DNA of 23,314 bases. Source: CAYTSW01 sp964440605. Lineage in GTDB: Bacteria > Planctomycetota > Phycisphaerae > Phycisphaerales > UBA1924. The notes below the pieces were generated by a model. That model made no database searches. It saw only the letters and a list, made by a program, of their open reading frames with translations, and had not been told where the DNA came from. The position numbers were made by a program, and so were the translations under genes. Shown here in pieces: positions 14,386-23,314 of the stretch (the stretch's first letter is position 1; each line of letters opens with the position of its first letter). The DNA lies in the NCBI GenBank assembly GCA_964440605.1, contig CAYTSW010000032.1, positions 1 to 23,314 of the forward strand, read 5' to 3'.

Positions 14386-15741
14386 ATGAAAAAGAGCGAG
14401 CTGCTGCTGACGGGACTGATCTTCCTCGGCCTCGTGCTGGGCGTACTGGTAGGGCAGTTCATCCTGTTCGAGTCGGGCGCTGACGCCGCGACACGCGCCG
14501 ACAACGTGAGCACCTGGCTGGCCATCGGCGACTTCATCTTCATCCGCCCGCTCAAGCTGCTGATCCTGCCCGTGGTGTTCATCAGCGTCATCGCGGGCGT
14601 CACCGCGATCGGCAACCCGCAGCGGCTCGGCCTGCTCGGGCTCTCGACCGTCGCGTACTACATCACCACGATGATGCTGGCCATCATCGTCGGCCTCACG
14701 CTCGTGCGCTGGATCGAGCCCGGCGCCGGCGGCTCGGCCGAGGCGCTGCTCCAGGAGTCGGGCGAGCTGCCCGAGGCGACGCGCGTGAGTCTCGAGGAAG
14801 GCGCCGCGACCAACCTTTGGGCCGTCATCCAGAACCTGGGCGAACGCCTCGTGCCGACGAACCCCATCCAGGCGGCCTACGACGGCAACACCCTCGGCGT
14901 CGTCTTCTTCGCGATCCTCGTCGGCCTCGCCCTCGTCTCGGCGGGCAAGGTGGCCGAGCCGGCGATCAAGGTCGTCCAAGGGCTCTTCGAGGCGCTGATC
15001 AAGCTGGTCATCTGGATCATCTGGCTGGCGCCGCTGGCGGTCTTCCTGCTGGTCGCGGGGCGTGTGGGCGAGGTGGGTCTTGGAAACCTCGCGGGGCCAG
15101 TGGGCAAGTACATGCTGGTCGTCATCTTCGGCCTGCTCTTCCACGCCACCGTCACCCTGCCGCTGATCGCCTTCCTCTTCGGGCGGACCAACCCCTATCG
15201 CTTCATGTGGCAGATGCGCAAGCCGATCATCCTCGCCTTCAGCACCGCGAGCTCGGCGGCGACCATGCCCATCACCATCGAAGAGGCCCAACGCCGCGGC
15301 GGCTGCTCCGAACGCGCCACAAACTTCGTCGTCCCCCTCGGCGCCACCGTCAACATGGACGGGACGGCTCTCTACCAGGCCGTCGCCGTCGTCTTCCTCT
15401 TCCAGATCTTCGGGACCGACCTCTCGTTGGGTGACCAGCTCGTCATTCTGCTGACCGCCACCTTCGCCGCCATCGGCGCCGCCGGCGTGCCCTCGGCGGG
15501 GCTCATCACCATGGCCATCGTCATCACGGCGGTGAACTCGTCGCTGGTGGCGATCGATCAGGCCGACGCCGTGCTCCCGCTCAGCGCCGTCGCGATCATC
15601 CTCGGCATCGACCGGATCCTCGACATGTGCCGCACGGCGGTGAACGTCTGGGGCGACGCGATCGGCGCGAGGATCATGACGCGCCTCGCGCCGGACGAGG
15701 ACGTTGGCGAGGAGCCGGGACAGCCAGCGAAGGCGACGTAG
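14386..15741 (+). CDS. Dicarboxylate/amino acid:cation symporter (DAACS family)
   Basis: 451 residues, typical for the DctA/GltP family, which import glutamate, aspartate or C4-dicarboxylates with sodium or protons across the inner membrane. About eight transmembrane helices plus two re-entrant hairpins are expected. The serine-rich hairpin FSTASSAATMPIT and the NMDGT motif at 323-327 (sodium and substrate binding) are present, as is the C-terminal GVPSAGLITMAIV hairpin. The start follows GGGGGAAAGG, a purine-rich binding site. It has a longer extracellular-type loop (about residues 110-150) than E. coli GltP. Substrate cannot be assigned with certainty. A hairpin begins 10 bases after the stop. 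Confidence 0.93.
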   Translation: MKKSELLLTGLIFLGLVLGVLVGQFILFESGADAATRADNVSTWLAIGDFIFIRPLKLLILPVVFISVIAGVTAIGNPQRLGLLGLSTVAYYITTMMLAIIVGLTLVRWIEPGAGGSAEALLQESGELPEATRVSLEEGAATNLWAVIQNLGERLVPTNPIQAAYDGNTLGVVFFAILVGLALVSAGKVAEPAIKVVQGLFEALIKLVIWIIWLAPLAVFLLVAGRVGEVGLGNLAGPVGKYMLVVIFGLLFHATVTLPLIAFLFGRTNPYRFMWQMRKPIILAFSTASSAATMPITIEEAQRRGGCSERATNFVVPLGATVNMDGTALYQAVAVVFLFQIFGTDLSLGDQLVILLTATFAAIGAAGVPSAGLITMAIVITAVNSSLVAIDQADAVLPLSAVAIILGIDRILDMCRTAVNVWGDAIGARIMTRLAPDEDVGEEPGQPAKAT

Positions 15742-15750
15742 CCCGGGCGC

Positions 15751-15767
15751 GCGGGCGAGACGCCCGT
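15751..15767. repeat. Hairpin after the DAACS symporter gene
   Basis: CGGGCG (15752-15757) pairs with CGCCCG (15761-15766) around AGA, with a G-T pair outside, followed by GTGCCAC (15766-15772). No T-run. It lies 10 bases after the symporter stop in the 119-base convergent spacer with aspS. Confidence 0.5.
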
Positions 15768-15817
15768 GCCACCGAGCAGGGTGTTGATGGATGCGCAAGG
15801 GCGTCGACGGACGCTGA

Positions 15818-15852
15818 GCACTGCCCCCTCAGAGCCGGGGTCAGTGGCACCC
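15818..15852. repeat. 35-base palindromic repeat, copy 1, at the 3' end of aspS
   Basis: It matches 19251-19285 at 33 of 35 positions. CACTG (15819-15823) pairs with CAGTG (15842-15846), then one mismatch, then CCCC with GGGG, around an 8-base loop TCAGAGCC. GTGGCAC (15844-15850) closes it. It ends 8 bases beyond the aspS stop codon on the minus strand, in the position of a terminator or 3' stabilising hairpin. Confidence 0.7.
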
Positions 15853-15860
15853 GAGGTTGG

Positions 15861-17714
<1,854 letters not shown>

Positions 17715-17838
17715 GCTCGGGACCCTTCGTGGTGTGGTGGGGTACGATGAATCGGTGTGCGGTGACGGCTCACGCCACGAGCCGCGAGTATATCCCCGGG
17801 TATCGAGCCCCCCGCCCGCCGCCTTGAGGACGTCCGCG

Positions 17839-19056
17839 ATGAAGCCCGAACGTGATGAGCCCGCGCTGCTGTTTACGGCCTTCGAGCCGAGCGGCGACGA
17901 CCACGCGGCCTTTGTCATCCGCGAGCTCAAGCGACGACGGCCCGACCTGACGATCTACGCCTGGGGCGGCCCCAAGATGGCCCGGGCGGGCGCGACCGTC
18001 GTCGCCGAGACGGGACAGGACGCGGTCGTGGGCGTGCCCGGGCTCAGCAAGATCCTCCAGCACCGCAGAATCAATCGCGAGATCGACGTGTGGCTGCGTG
18101 AGCACCCGGAGGTGTGCGTGCACGTGCCGGTCGATTCACCGGCGGCCAACTTCCCGATCGCCAAGATCGCCCAACGGGCCAAGCGCAAGGTGGTCCACCT
18201 CGTGGCGCCGCAGCTCTGGGCCTGGGGGCCGTGGCGGATCAAGAAGCTGCGTTCGTGCACCGACCTCGTGCTCTGCCTGCTGCCGTTCGAGGAGAAGTGG
18301 TTCCGTGACCGCGGCGTGCCGGCGCAGTTCGTCGGGCACCCGCTGTTCGACGAGCCGCTCGACCTCAACGCCCTGAGCGAGCGTGCCGGCGCGCTCCCGG
18401 AGGGTGCCGTGAAGATCGGCGTCCTCCCTGGCTCCCGCCCGGCCGAGCTCCGGCGCAACTTCCCCCTGCTGCTGGCGAGCTTCCGCGAGCTGCGCGCGAA
18501 CAACCCGGGGCTCGTCGGCGTGGTCGGGGCGACGACCGAGGCCGTGCGCAAGGATCTCTATGAACGCGCGCGCTCGCTGGGCGGCTGGCCCGAAGGGCTC
18601 GACGTCCGCGTCGGTGAAACCGACCTCATCGCCCGCTGGAGCGACTTCGCGCTCGTGGTGTCGGGCACGGTCACGCTGCAACTGGCGCGGCAGTACCGCC
18701 CGATGGTCATTGTCTACAAGATGAATCAGCTCTTCACGCGTCTGGTTCTGCAACGCGTCGTGCGCACGCGCTACGTCACGCTGCCCAACCTGATCGCCAA
18801 TCAGGAGATCGTGCCCGAGTTGGTGCCCTACTTCAAGGGCACGGAGCGTCTTGTGCTCATGGCGCAGGAGCTGATCGATTCCCCCGAGCGACGGGAAGCC
18901 CAACGGCTCAACCTGCGGTCGATCACGAGCAAGTTCGACGGGACGATGGCCTCGCACGCCGCCGCCGACGCGATCGAACGCGTCGCGGGCCTCACACCGA
19001 CGGACGTGCCAGCGAACGCTTCGGCCGGCGCTACGGTGGAGCAAAGAGCGCAATAG
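17839..19056 (+). CDS. lpxB: Lipid-A-disaccharide synthase
   Basis: 405 residues from the ATG at 17839 (GAGGA at 17826-17830); the open frame extends upstream into the aspS region but without conserved sequence. A GT19-family peripheral membrane glycosyltransferase that joins UDP-2,3-diacylglucosamine to lipid X, giving the lipid A disaccharide. The N-terminal domain has SGDDHAA (18-24), GVPGLSKIL and APQLWAWGPWRIKKL; the C-terminal domain has LPGSRPAELRRNFPLLL and the donor-binding SGTVTLQLA, followed by MVIVYKMNQL and LPNLIANQEIVPEL. Slightly longer than E. coli LpxB (about 380). Its presence implies the organism makes lipopolysaccharide. It is alone here rather than in an lpxA/lpxD cluster. 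A hairpin starts 12 bases after its stop. Confidence 0.93.
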   Translation: MKPERDEPALLFTAFEPSGDDHAAFVIRELKRRRPDLTIYAWGGPKMARAGATVVAETGQDAVVGVPGLSKILQHRRINREIDVWLREHPEVCVHVPVDSPAANFPIAKIAQRAKRKVVHLVAPQLWAWGPWRIKKLRSCTDLVLCLLPFEEKWFRDRGVPAQFVGHPLFDEPLDLNALSERAGALPEGAVKIGVLPGSRPAELRRNFPLLLASFRELRANNPGLVGVVGATTEAVRKDLYERARSLGGWPEGLDVRVGETDLIARWSDFALVVSGTVTLQLARQYRPMVIVYKMNQLFTRLVLQRVVRTRYVTLPNLIANQEIVPELVPYFKGTERLVLMAQELIDSPERREAQRLNLRSITSKFDGTMASHAAADAIERVAGLTPTDVPANASAGATVEQRAQ

Positions 19057-19068
19057 AGGCGATCGTGC

Positions 19069-19091
19069 CACGGCTTGTCTTGCAAGCCGTG
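19069..19091. repeat. Hairpin after lpxB (CACGGCTTG...CAAGCCGTG)
   Basis: A perfect 9-bp stem (19069-19077 with 19083-19091) around TCTTG, preceded by the 7-mer GTGCCAC (19065-19071). No T-run. The arms resemble those of the palindrome at 12496-12517. It lies 12 bases after the lpxB stop, in a 240-base convergent spacer in which I see no gene. Confidence 0.6.
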
Positions 19092-19250
19092 CCCCCGTGC
19101 GCCCATCGGGGAGCACGCAACGACAACGCCGCGCGCGTCGCGGTGACACTCTGCCGCGCAGCCGTGTAGCGCGCGAACACCGTCCGCAGCTCGCACGACC
19201 CGCCTTCGGCGCATCGTGCCGCCAGAGCCCCATCTGTCATCCAAACCAGA

Positions 19251-19285
19251 GCACTGACCCCGCAGAGCCGGGGTCAGTGGCACCC
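19251..19285. repeat. 35-base palindromic repeat, copy 2, at the 3' end of the AGCS symporter gene
   Basis: A perfect 10-bp stem: CACTGACCCC (19252-19261) with GGGGTCAGTG (19270-19279), loop GCAGAGCC, then GGCACCC. It ends 11 bases beyond the symporter stop. The matching copy at 15818-15852 has the same relation to aspS. In both places the following bases on the plus strand include TTGGTTACTC, so the similarity runs across the stop codons. Confidence 0.7.
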
Positions 19286-19296
19286 AAGGCTTTTGG

Positions 19297-21660
19297 TTAC
19301 TCCACGTCCTTGCCTTCGACGACGTCGGTGATGGGCGGGGCTTCGTGGGCGTCGTCGCCCTCGTGCTTCATGCGGTCGAAGTAGTTGCGATAGGCGCTCA
19401 TGGCCTTGGCGCCGAAGAGGAGCATGATGGGGATATTGGCGACGAGCATGACGCCCAGGCCGAGGGTGGTCCACATGTCGAGCTGCTCGGCGTTGCCGAT
19501 CACCGCGACGGCGGAGCCGTCGTCGCGGGTGAGGATGGGCATGGCCAGGATCGTCGTCGCGAGGATGAGCAGGCAGTAGATGAGCTTGTAGATGAGGACG
19601 ACGGACTTGGTGCCGGCCTCGCCCATGCGCGAGAAGAGGAAGTACACGCCCTGCTCGCCGTAGTAGCTCCACGAGATCATCGTCGAGATGGCGAACAGCC
19701 ACGCCGCGATCGTCACGAGGTACTTGCCGAGCCCGGGCGTCACGCGGTCGAATGCGTACGCGGTGAGCGAAGCGCCGGCGTAGTCGGCGTACAGGCCCAG
19801 GTCGCGCTCGCCCTCGGCGGTCTCGCGGAAGCGCGGACGCATCTCGGACTGCAAGGGCGTCCAATCGACACGCCAGTCGGTGATCACGTCGTCGGGATCG
19901 TCGCTTTCGGGGTCGTCGATCTCGACCAGCCGCGCCTTGCCCGTGAGCTTGCGCAGATCGCGGCCGGTGTCGGTGTTCGGGTCGGCGCGCACGACGACGA
20001 AGATGGTCTCATCGGCGCGCCAGCCGGCGGTGCCTTCCTCAGACAGGCGGATGCGCCTGGCGTCGGTGGTCATGCGTGGCAGCTCGGTGACATCCAGCGC
20101 CCACGCCGGCTTGCCGCCGTGGTACACGGTGCGATCGACCTCGACGGCGTCGATGGGCGGCTCGTCCTCGCCCGCGTTGATGGACCCGAACTCGATGGTC
20201 ATGGCGCCGCCGTTGTCGACCAGCTCACCCGCGAGGACGCGTCGGCGCTCGCCCGGCTGGGCGGTGACGTAAACGAAGACCGCCTCGCCGTCCTCCCACG
20301 CGGGCGGCTGTTCGCCGTCCTCGAGCTCTTCCCGTTCAGTGCTGCGAGGAGTGCGGCTGGGAGCGTCCAAGGGCTGGATGGTCCAGCCGCCTTCTTCCTC
20401 GACCGCGTCGATCGTGCCCGAGAGCTGTCCCGCGGTCTCGGACGCGAAGACGATGTTGGGCGTCGTGTCACCGAAGACGGCTTCCGCCTCGCGGTTGTAC
20501 GCGCCGCTGGAGAGGATCACGAGCGCCGTCAGCGTGCAGACCACGATCGTGTCGATGAAGGGCTCGAGGCCCGCGACCACGCCCTCGCGGACCGGTTCGT
20601 CCGTCTTGGCGGCCGAGTGCGCGATGGGCGAGGAGCCCTGGCCGGCTTCGGAGGAGAAGAGCGCGCGCTTCACGCCCCACATGGCGGCGTAGCCGAAGGT
20701 CCCGCCGAGGAACGCACCCGTGGCGTCGGGCGCTTCGCCTCCGAGGAAGGGAGGCAGGCCGCTCTTGACGATCAGCAGAAGCATCTCCGGGATCGCGCCG
20801 ATGTTGAGCCCGAGCACATAGAGCGCCGCGAGCACGTAGAGCACGCACATGAACGGGACGATGCGACCCGCGACCGAGCCGATGCGCTTGATCCCGCCGA
20901 TGATCACGAGCCCGACGACGATCGTCAGCACGATGCCGCTGGCGACCTGTGGGATCTGGAAGTTGGTCTGGGTGATGTCGGCGACGTTCCAGGCCTGGAA
21001 CATGTTGCCGCCGGTGATCGCCGAGGTGATGAGCGTGAGGACGAAGACGCCGCCGATGAAGGACCCGAGCATCAGGCCGGACGTGGCGCCGAGGACGATC
21101 AAGACGAGCGCGAGCACGCCGGCGATCGTCGGCGCGATCCAGTGCCCGGTGACGTCCCAGCCGATGTAGCCCAGCCCGAGGGCGACGACTGCGAAGAGCA
21201 GCGCGGCGGGCCAGCGGAGCGCGCGCGATTCGGTGAGGCCCTTCTTGACGACGAACATGGGGCCGCCGTGAGGGTTCTCGGGGTCGTTGGTATTCCGGTA
21301 GAGCAGCGACTGGGTGACCTCGGTCATTTTGAGGGCCATGCCCAGGATGCCGATGAGCCACATCCAGAGGATCGCGCCGGGCCCGCCCAAGGCGACGGCC
21401 AGCGCGACGCCGGCGATGTTGCCCAGCCCGACGGTCGCCGAGAGGGCGGCGGAGAGGGCCTGGAAGTGGTTGATGGCGCCGGGGTCGGCCTTGTCGTCGT
21501 ACTTGCCTCGGATGACCTGGACGCCGTGGGTCAGGGCGCGATACTGCCCGAAGACGGACCAGCCGGTGAAGAGCACGCCCACGATGAGCAGGGCGTAGAC
21601 GGTGTAGTCTGAGAACAGGATGCCGTTGAGGCTGCTGACAACGTCGTTGATCGATTCCAT
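19297..21660 (-). CDS. Alanine/glycine:sodium symporter (AGCS family) with a large soluble insertion
   Basis: 787 residues from the ATG at 21660 (GGAG at 21670-21673); usual family length is 440-550. A LeuT-fold inner-membrane importer of small neutral amino acids with sodium. Conserved parts: GNIAGV at 80-85, EAGQGSSPIAH from 338, FIDTIVVCTLTALVI, and SWSYYGE at 663-669. Between the helix ending near 389 (SSGAYN) and the next one (AYAFDRVTPGLG, about 632) lies a hydrophilic, acidic stretch of roughly 235 residues that ordinary family members lack. Inside it EAVFVYVTA (459-467) and ETIFVVVRA (551-559) recur 92 residues apart, suggesting a duplicated beta-rich domain. The reading frame is unbroken, so this is not a pseudogene. 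The side of the membrane is not certain. Confidence 0.9.
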   Translation of the reverse strand: MESINDVVSSLNGILFSDYTVYALLIVGVLFTGWSVFGQYRALTHGVQVIRGKYDDKADPGAINHFQALSAALSATVGLGNIAGVALAVALGGPGAILWMWLIGILGMALKMTEVTQSLLYRNTNDPENPHGGPMFVVKKGLTESRALRWPAALLFAVVALGLGYIGWDVTGHWIAPTIAGVLALVLIVLGATSGLMLGSFIGGVFVLTLITSAITGGNMFQAWNVADITQTNFQIPQVASGIVLTIVVGLVIIGGIKRIGSVAGRIVPFMCVLYVLAALYVLGLNIGAIPEMLLLIVKSGLPPFLGGEAPDATGAFLGGTFGYAAMWGVKRALFSSEAGQGSSPIAHSAAKTDEPVREGVVAGLEPFIDTIVVCTLTALVILSSGAYNREAEAVFGDTTPNIVFASETAGQLSGTIDAVEEEGGWTIQPLDAPSRTPRSTEREELEDGEQPPAWEDGEAVFVYVTAQPGERRRVLAGELVDNGGAMTIEFGSINAGEDEPPIDAVEVDRTVYHGGKPAWALDVTELPRMTTDARRIRLSEEGTAGWRADETIFVVVRADPNTDTGRDLRKLTGKARLVEIDDPESDDPDDVITDWRVDWTPLQSEMRPRFRETAEGERDLGLYADYAGASLTAYAFDRVTPGLGKYLVTIAAWLFAISTMISWSYYGEQGVYFLFSRMGEAGTKSVVLIYKLIYCLLILATTILAMPILTRDDGSAVAVIGNAEQLDMWTTLGLGVMLVANIPIMLLFGAKAMSAYRNYFDRMKHEGDDAHEAPPITDVVEGKDVE

Positions 21661-21757
21661 CGGGACGGGCTCCGGGGGTCTCGGTGGGAGCGGGCCAGCC
21701 TATCATCTTGGCTCGATCGCGCGCACGAACGTCTGACCGCAGGCCGTCGAGGAGCCC

Positions 21758-22813
21758 ATGCCCGGCATCGAGATCGACAAGACGCTCCAACGGACCACCG
21801 TCGGCGAGTTCGCCTTCCCGCTGGGGGTGTACCCGGTCGAGACGATGGAGCCGATGCCCGGTCTGTACACGCAGTTCGAGCACGCCGACGGTGCCGACAG
21901 CTTTCTCTCGGGCTCGACGCCCGACGCGTTCGAGGACTGGGAAGAGTGGCCCGACCGGATGATGTTCGACGCGATGGTGTCGTCCGAGCGCATCCCCGCT
22001 CTGATGCGCATGCTGATGACGCTGCTCCCGGCGCGGGTCTTTCCGATCCTCGACGTGCTGGGCGTGGACGCGTTCCGCGAGATCGACCCGTACATCGCGT
22101 ACGACCCCGTGGGGCTGGACAAGATGATCGAGGGCGTGCGGATGTTCGGGCCGTGGCTCTTCGAGGACGGGCTGGTGGGCTTCGGCGCGATGAGCGTGGA
22201 CCCGTTTGTCTACGTCTTCCTCGACGAGCACAAGATCGCGACGGTGCGTGTCCAACTCGACATGCAGGAGCGTGTCGAGAAGATCATGGAGGCGTTCGGG
22301 CTCCAGAGCGTCCCGGAGATCCGCGGTGCCGACGCGGTCGCGCACGAGCACCGCAGCGCCCTGTACGCGCCTCCCGAACGCGAAGATCTGGTGACGGCCG
22401 AGGAGATCGTCGAGCAGCTCCGCCGCCAGTGGCTGCTCCAGCTCAACATCCCGACCGACTCCAACGTCGACGACGATGGGAACGAGCTGGGCATCACGGC
22501 GTGGCGATGCGTGGTGCGGTGTCTCGACGACCCGGAAGGGCTGGACACCTACGCCGAGGTGTTCCTGGCCGCCGACTCGCTGGACACCGCCGAATCGCTC
22601 GCGACCGAAGCGATCGCGGCGGAGCCCCCGAACGAGGAGGGCTGGATCGAGATCGACCCGACGAACCTCGACCGCGTGCTGCCCGAGGAGTTCGCCAAGA
22701 TGCTCGGGATCACAGCGAGCGCGGTGGACCTGTCGACGAACCGCGTGCACGAGATCAAGTGGCACCGCCCGGCCGGGCAATCGAGCGGCGCGGGCAACGC
22801 CTCGGATGCGTGA
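21758..22813 (+). CDS. Acidic cytoplasmic protein of unknown function
   Basis: 351 residues; GAGGAG at 21749-21754 lies close (3 bases) to the ATG at 21758. There is no signal peptide or membrane helix. Composition is acidic with many Met, Phe and Trp. The N-terminal 200 residues contain FAFPLGVYPVETMEPMPGLY and several hydrophobic helices (e.g. ALMRMLMTLLPARVFPILDV). The C-terminal part (about 210-330) has a charged helix (AEEIVEQLRRQWLLQL) and ends in a segment like IDPTNLDRVLPEEFAKMLGI. I do not recognise the family and no catalytic motif is evident. It diverges from the AGCS symporter (97-base spacer) and converges with the RsbW-like gene with only 18 bases between stops, with no hairpin. 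Confidence 0.75.
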   Translation: MPGIEIDKTLQRTTVGEFAFPLGVYPVETMEPMPGLYTQFEHADGADSFLSGSTPDAFEDWEEWPDRMMFDAMVSSERIPALMRMLMTLLPARVFPILDVLGVDAFREIDPYIAYDPVGLDKMIEGVRMFGPWLFEDGLVGFGAMSVDPFVYVFLDEHKIATVRVQLDMQERVEKIMEAFGLQSVPEIRGADAVAHEHRSALYAPPEREDLVTAEEIVEQLRRQWLLQLNIPTDSNVDDDGNELGITAWRCVVRCLDDPEGLDTYAEVFLAADSLDTAESLATEAIAAEPPNEEGWIEIDPTNLDRVLPEEFAKMLGITASAVDLSTNRVHEIKWHRPAGQSSGAGNASDA

Positions 22814-22831
22814 TCTCCGCTTCGGACCGCT

Positions 22832-23305
22832 TCAGGAGCGGGAGGCGGCGGCGCGGGCGCTGTCGTCCTTGCGGTCACGCCGGTAGACCATCGTGACGCG
22901 GTTGCCCGCCTCGTTGTACGCAACCTCGGTCATGTACTGCTTCATCAGCATGATGCCCCGCCCCGAGGGGAGCTCGAGGTTCTCCGGGGCCAGCGGGTCG
23001 GGCACGTCCTCGGGATCGAAGCCCGCACCCTGGTCGGCGACCTCGATCGTGACTCGATCGGGACGGACTTCCCACTGGAGTTCGATCGAAGAGCCGGAAC
23101 GGCCCCGATTCCCGTGCTTGAACGCGTTGACGACCGCTTCTTCGAGCGCCAGGCGTATGGCGAAGGTCGCGACGTCGGAGTAGCCCTCTTTGCCGACGGC
23201 ATCGAGCAGTTCGGCCTCGACCTCGCGCAGACGCTGCGGGTTGTACTGAAAGCGATGGGCGGGATCACTTGGACGGAAATGCGCGATGATCGCGAACTGA
23301 TGAAG
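22832..23305 (-). CDS. RsbW-like anti-sigma factor serine kinase/ATP-binding protein, start codon unclear
   Basis: The frame stays open for 157 codons between an in-frame TAG (23306-23308) and the TGA at 22832. It reads as a GHKL-type ATPase of the RsbW/SpoIIAB group: N-box EEAVVNAFKHGN, then VTIEVADQGAGFDPEDV (G1 region), then LPSGRGIMLMKQYMTEV (G2 region) and YNEAGNRVTMVYR. Such proteins phosphorylate an anti-anti-sigma partner with a STAS domain and sequester a sigma factor. The length fits a whole protein of about 145-155 residues. Yet no ATG, GTG or TTG occurs in frame before the N-box; only ATC codons (23285-23290) and a CTG further in are available, and no binding site is seen. Either a rare start codon is used, or a frameshift or base error lies near the window end. 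Confidence 0.8.
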   Translation of the reverse strand, partial: LHQFAIIAHFRPSDPAHRFQYNPQRLREVEAELLDAVGKEGYSDVATFAIRLALEEAVVNAFKHGNRGRSGSSIELQWEVRPDRVTIEVADQGAGFDPEDVPDPLAPENLELPSGRGIMLMKQYMTEVAYNEAGNRVTMVYRRDRKDDSARAAASRS

Positions 23306-23314
23306 CTAGAAGGC

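Noticed and set aside
14356..15798. 480-codon minus-strand open frame
   Set aside because: It is antisense to the DAACS symporter, rich in Asp, Glu, Arg and Gln, with no motif.
19345..21612. 755-codon plus-strand open frame
   Set aside because: It is antisense to the AGCS symporter, whose helices and motifs are clear. The product is mostly Asp, Glu, Arg, Gly and Val with no recognisable domain.
20468..22780. 770-codon minus-strand open frame spanning two genes
   Set aside because: It covers the symporter in a wrong frame and the 351-residue gene in antisense. Its His/Arg-rich sequence is typical of a shadow frame.
22945..23268. 107-codon minus-strand open frame starting with GTG at 23268, offered as the start of the kinase gene
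   Set aside because: It is in a different frame from the N-box and GHKL motifs and gives a Ser/Arg-rich product; it does not solve the missing start.

Overview
The window looks like a chromosomal piece of a high-GC planctomycete, most likely a relative of the Phycisphaerae. This is inferred from style, not from a marker gene. GC content is very high. Several proteins have planctomycete-type architecture: secreted or membrane-anchored proteins with a pseudopilin-like YSxGxD ending, and a polytopic membrane protein carrying CxxC...CPEC zinc ribbons. A lipid A gene (lpxB) shows a Gram-negative envelope. I see no rRNA, tRNA, CRISPR array, insertion sequence or phage gene. No gene-free stretch exceeds 300 bases; the longest spacers are 240, 224, 206 and 170 bases.

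Layout. At 1-1507 (minus) lie a membrane-anchored protein of unknown function and, 15 bases after it, the start of an exported protein cut by the window edge. At 1592-4004 (plus) come a TIGR02206-type membrane protein, a C-factor-like short-chain dehydrogenase and a 3-hydroxybutyryl-CoA dehydrogenase. At 4106-6365 (minus) a class V aminotransferase/cysteine desulfurase-like enzyme overlaps by 8 bases a zinc-ribbon membrane protein. At 6502-9300 (plus) is a 932-residue exported protein with an internal TlpA-like thioredoxin domain and methionine-rich segments. It is followed by the only hairpin-plus-T-run terminator in the window, then thioredoxin reductase (9471-10469). At 10532-12406 (minus) is a CPA2 antiporter with an RCK domain, flanked by a 34-base direct repeat. 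A small Rossmann-like protein (12613-13131, minus) diverges from an NAD-binding epimerase-like gene (13356-14342), which is followed by a dicarboxylate/amino acid:cation symporter (14386-15741). Aspartyl-tRNA synthetase (15861-17714, minus) diverges from lpxB (17839-19056, plus). An AGCS alanine/glycine:sodium symporter with a roughly 235-residue soluble insertion (19297-21660, minus) diverges from an unknown acidic protein (21758-22813). The right end holds an RsbW-like anti-sigma factor kinase domain (minus) with no normal start codon visible.

The genes do not form one obvious system. Most are housekeeping, transport and redox genes in short units. The most unusual items are the TlpA/Met-rich fusion protein, the enlarged AGCS transporter, and a set of palindromic repeats. 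The palindromes sit in three tail-to-tail spacers (trxB/CPA2, symporter/aspS, lpxB/AGCS) and in the CPA2 upstream region. Two of the palindrome types are present in two near-identical copies, and these may act as a lineage-specific bidirectional terminator or REP-like family. I did not find a convincing new defence or mobile system.
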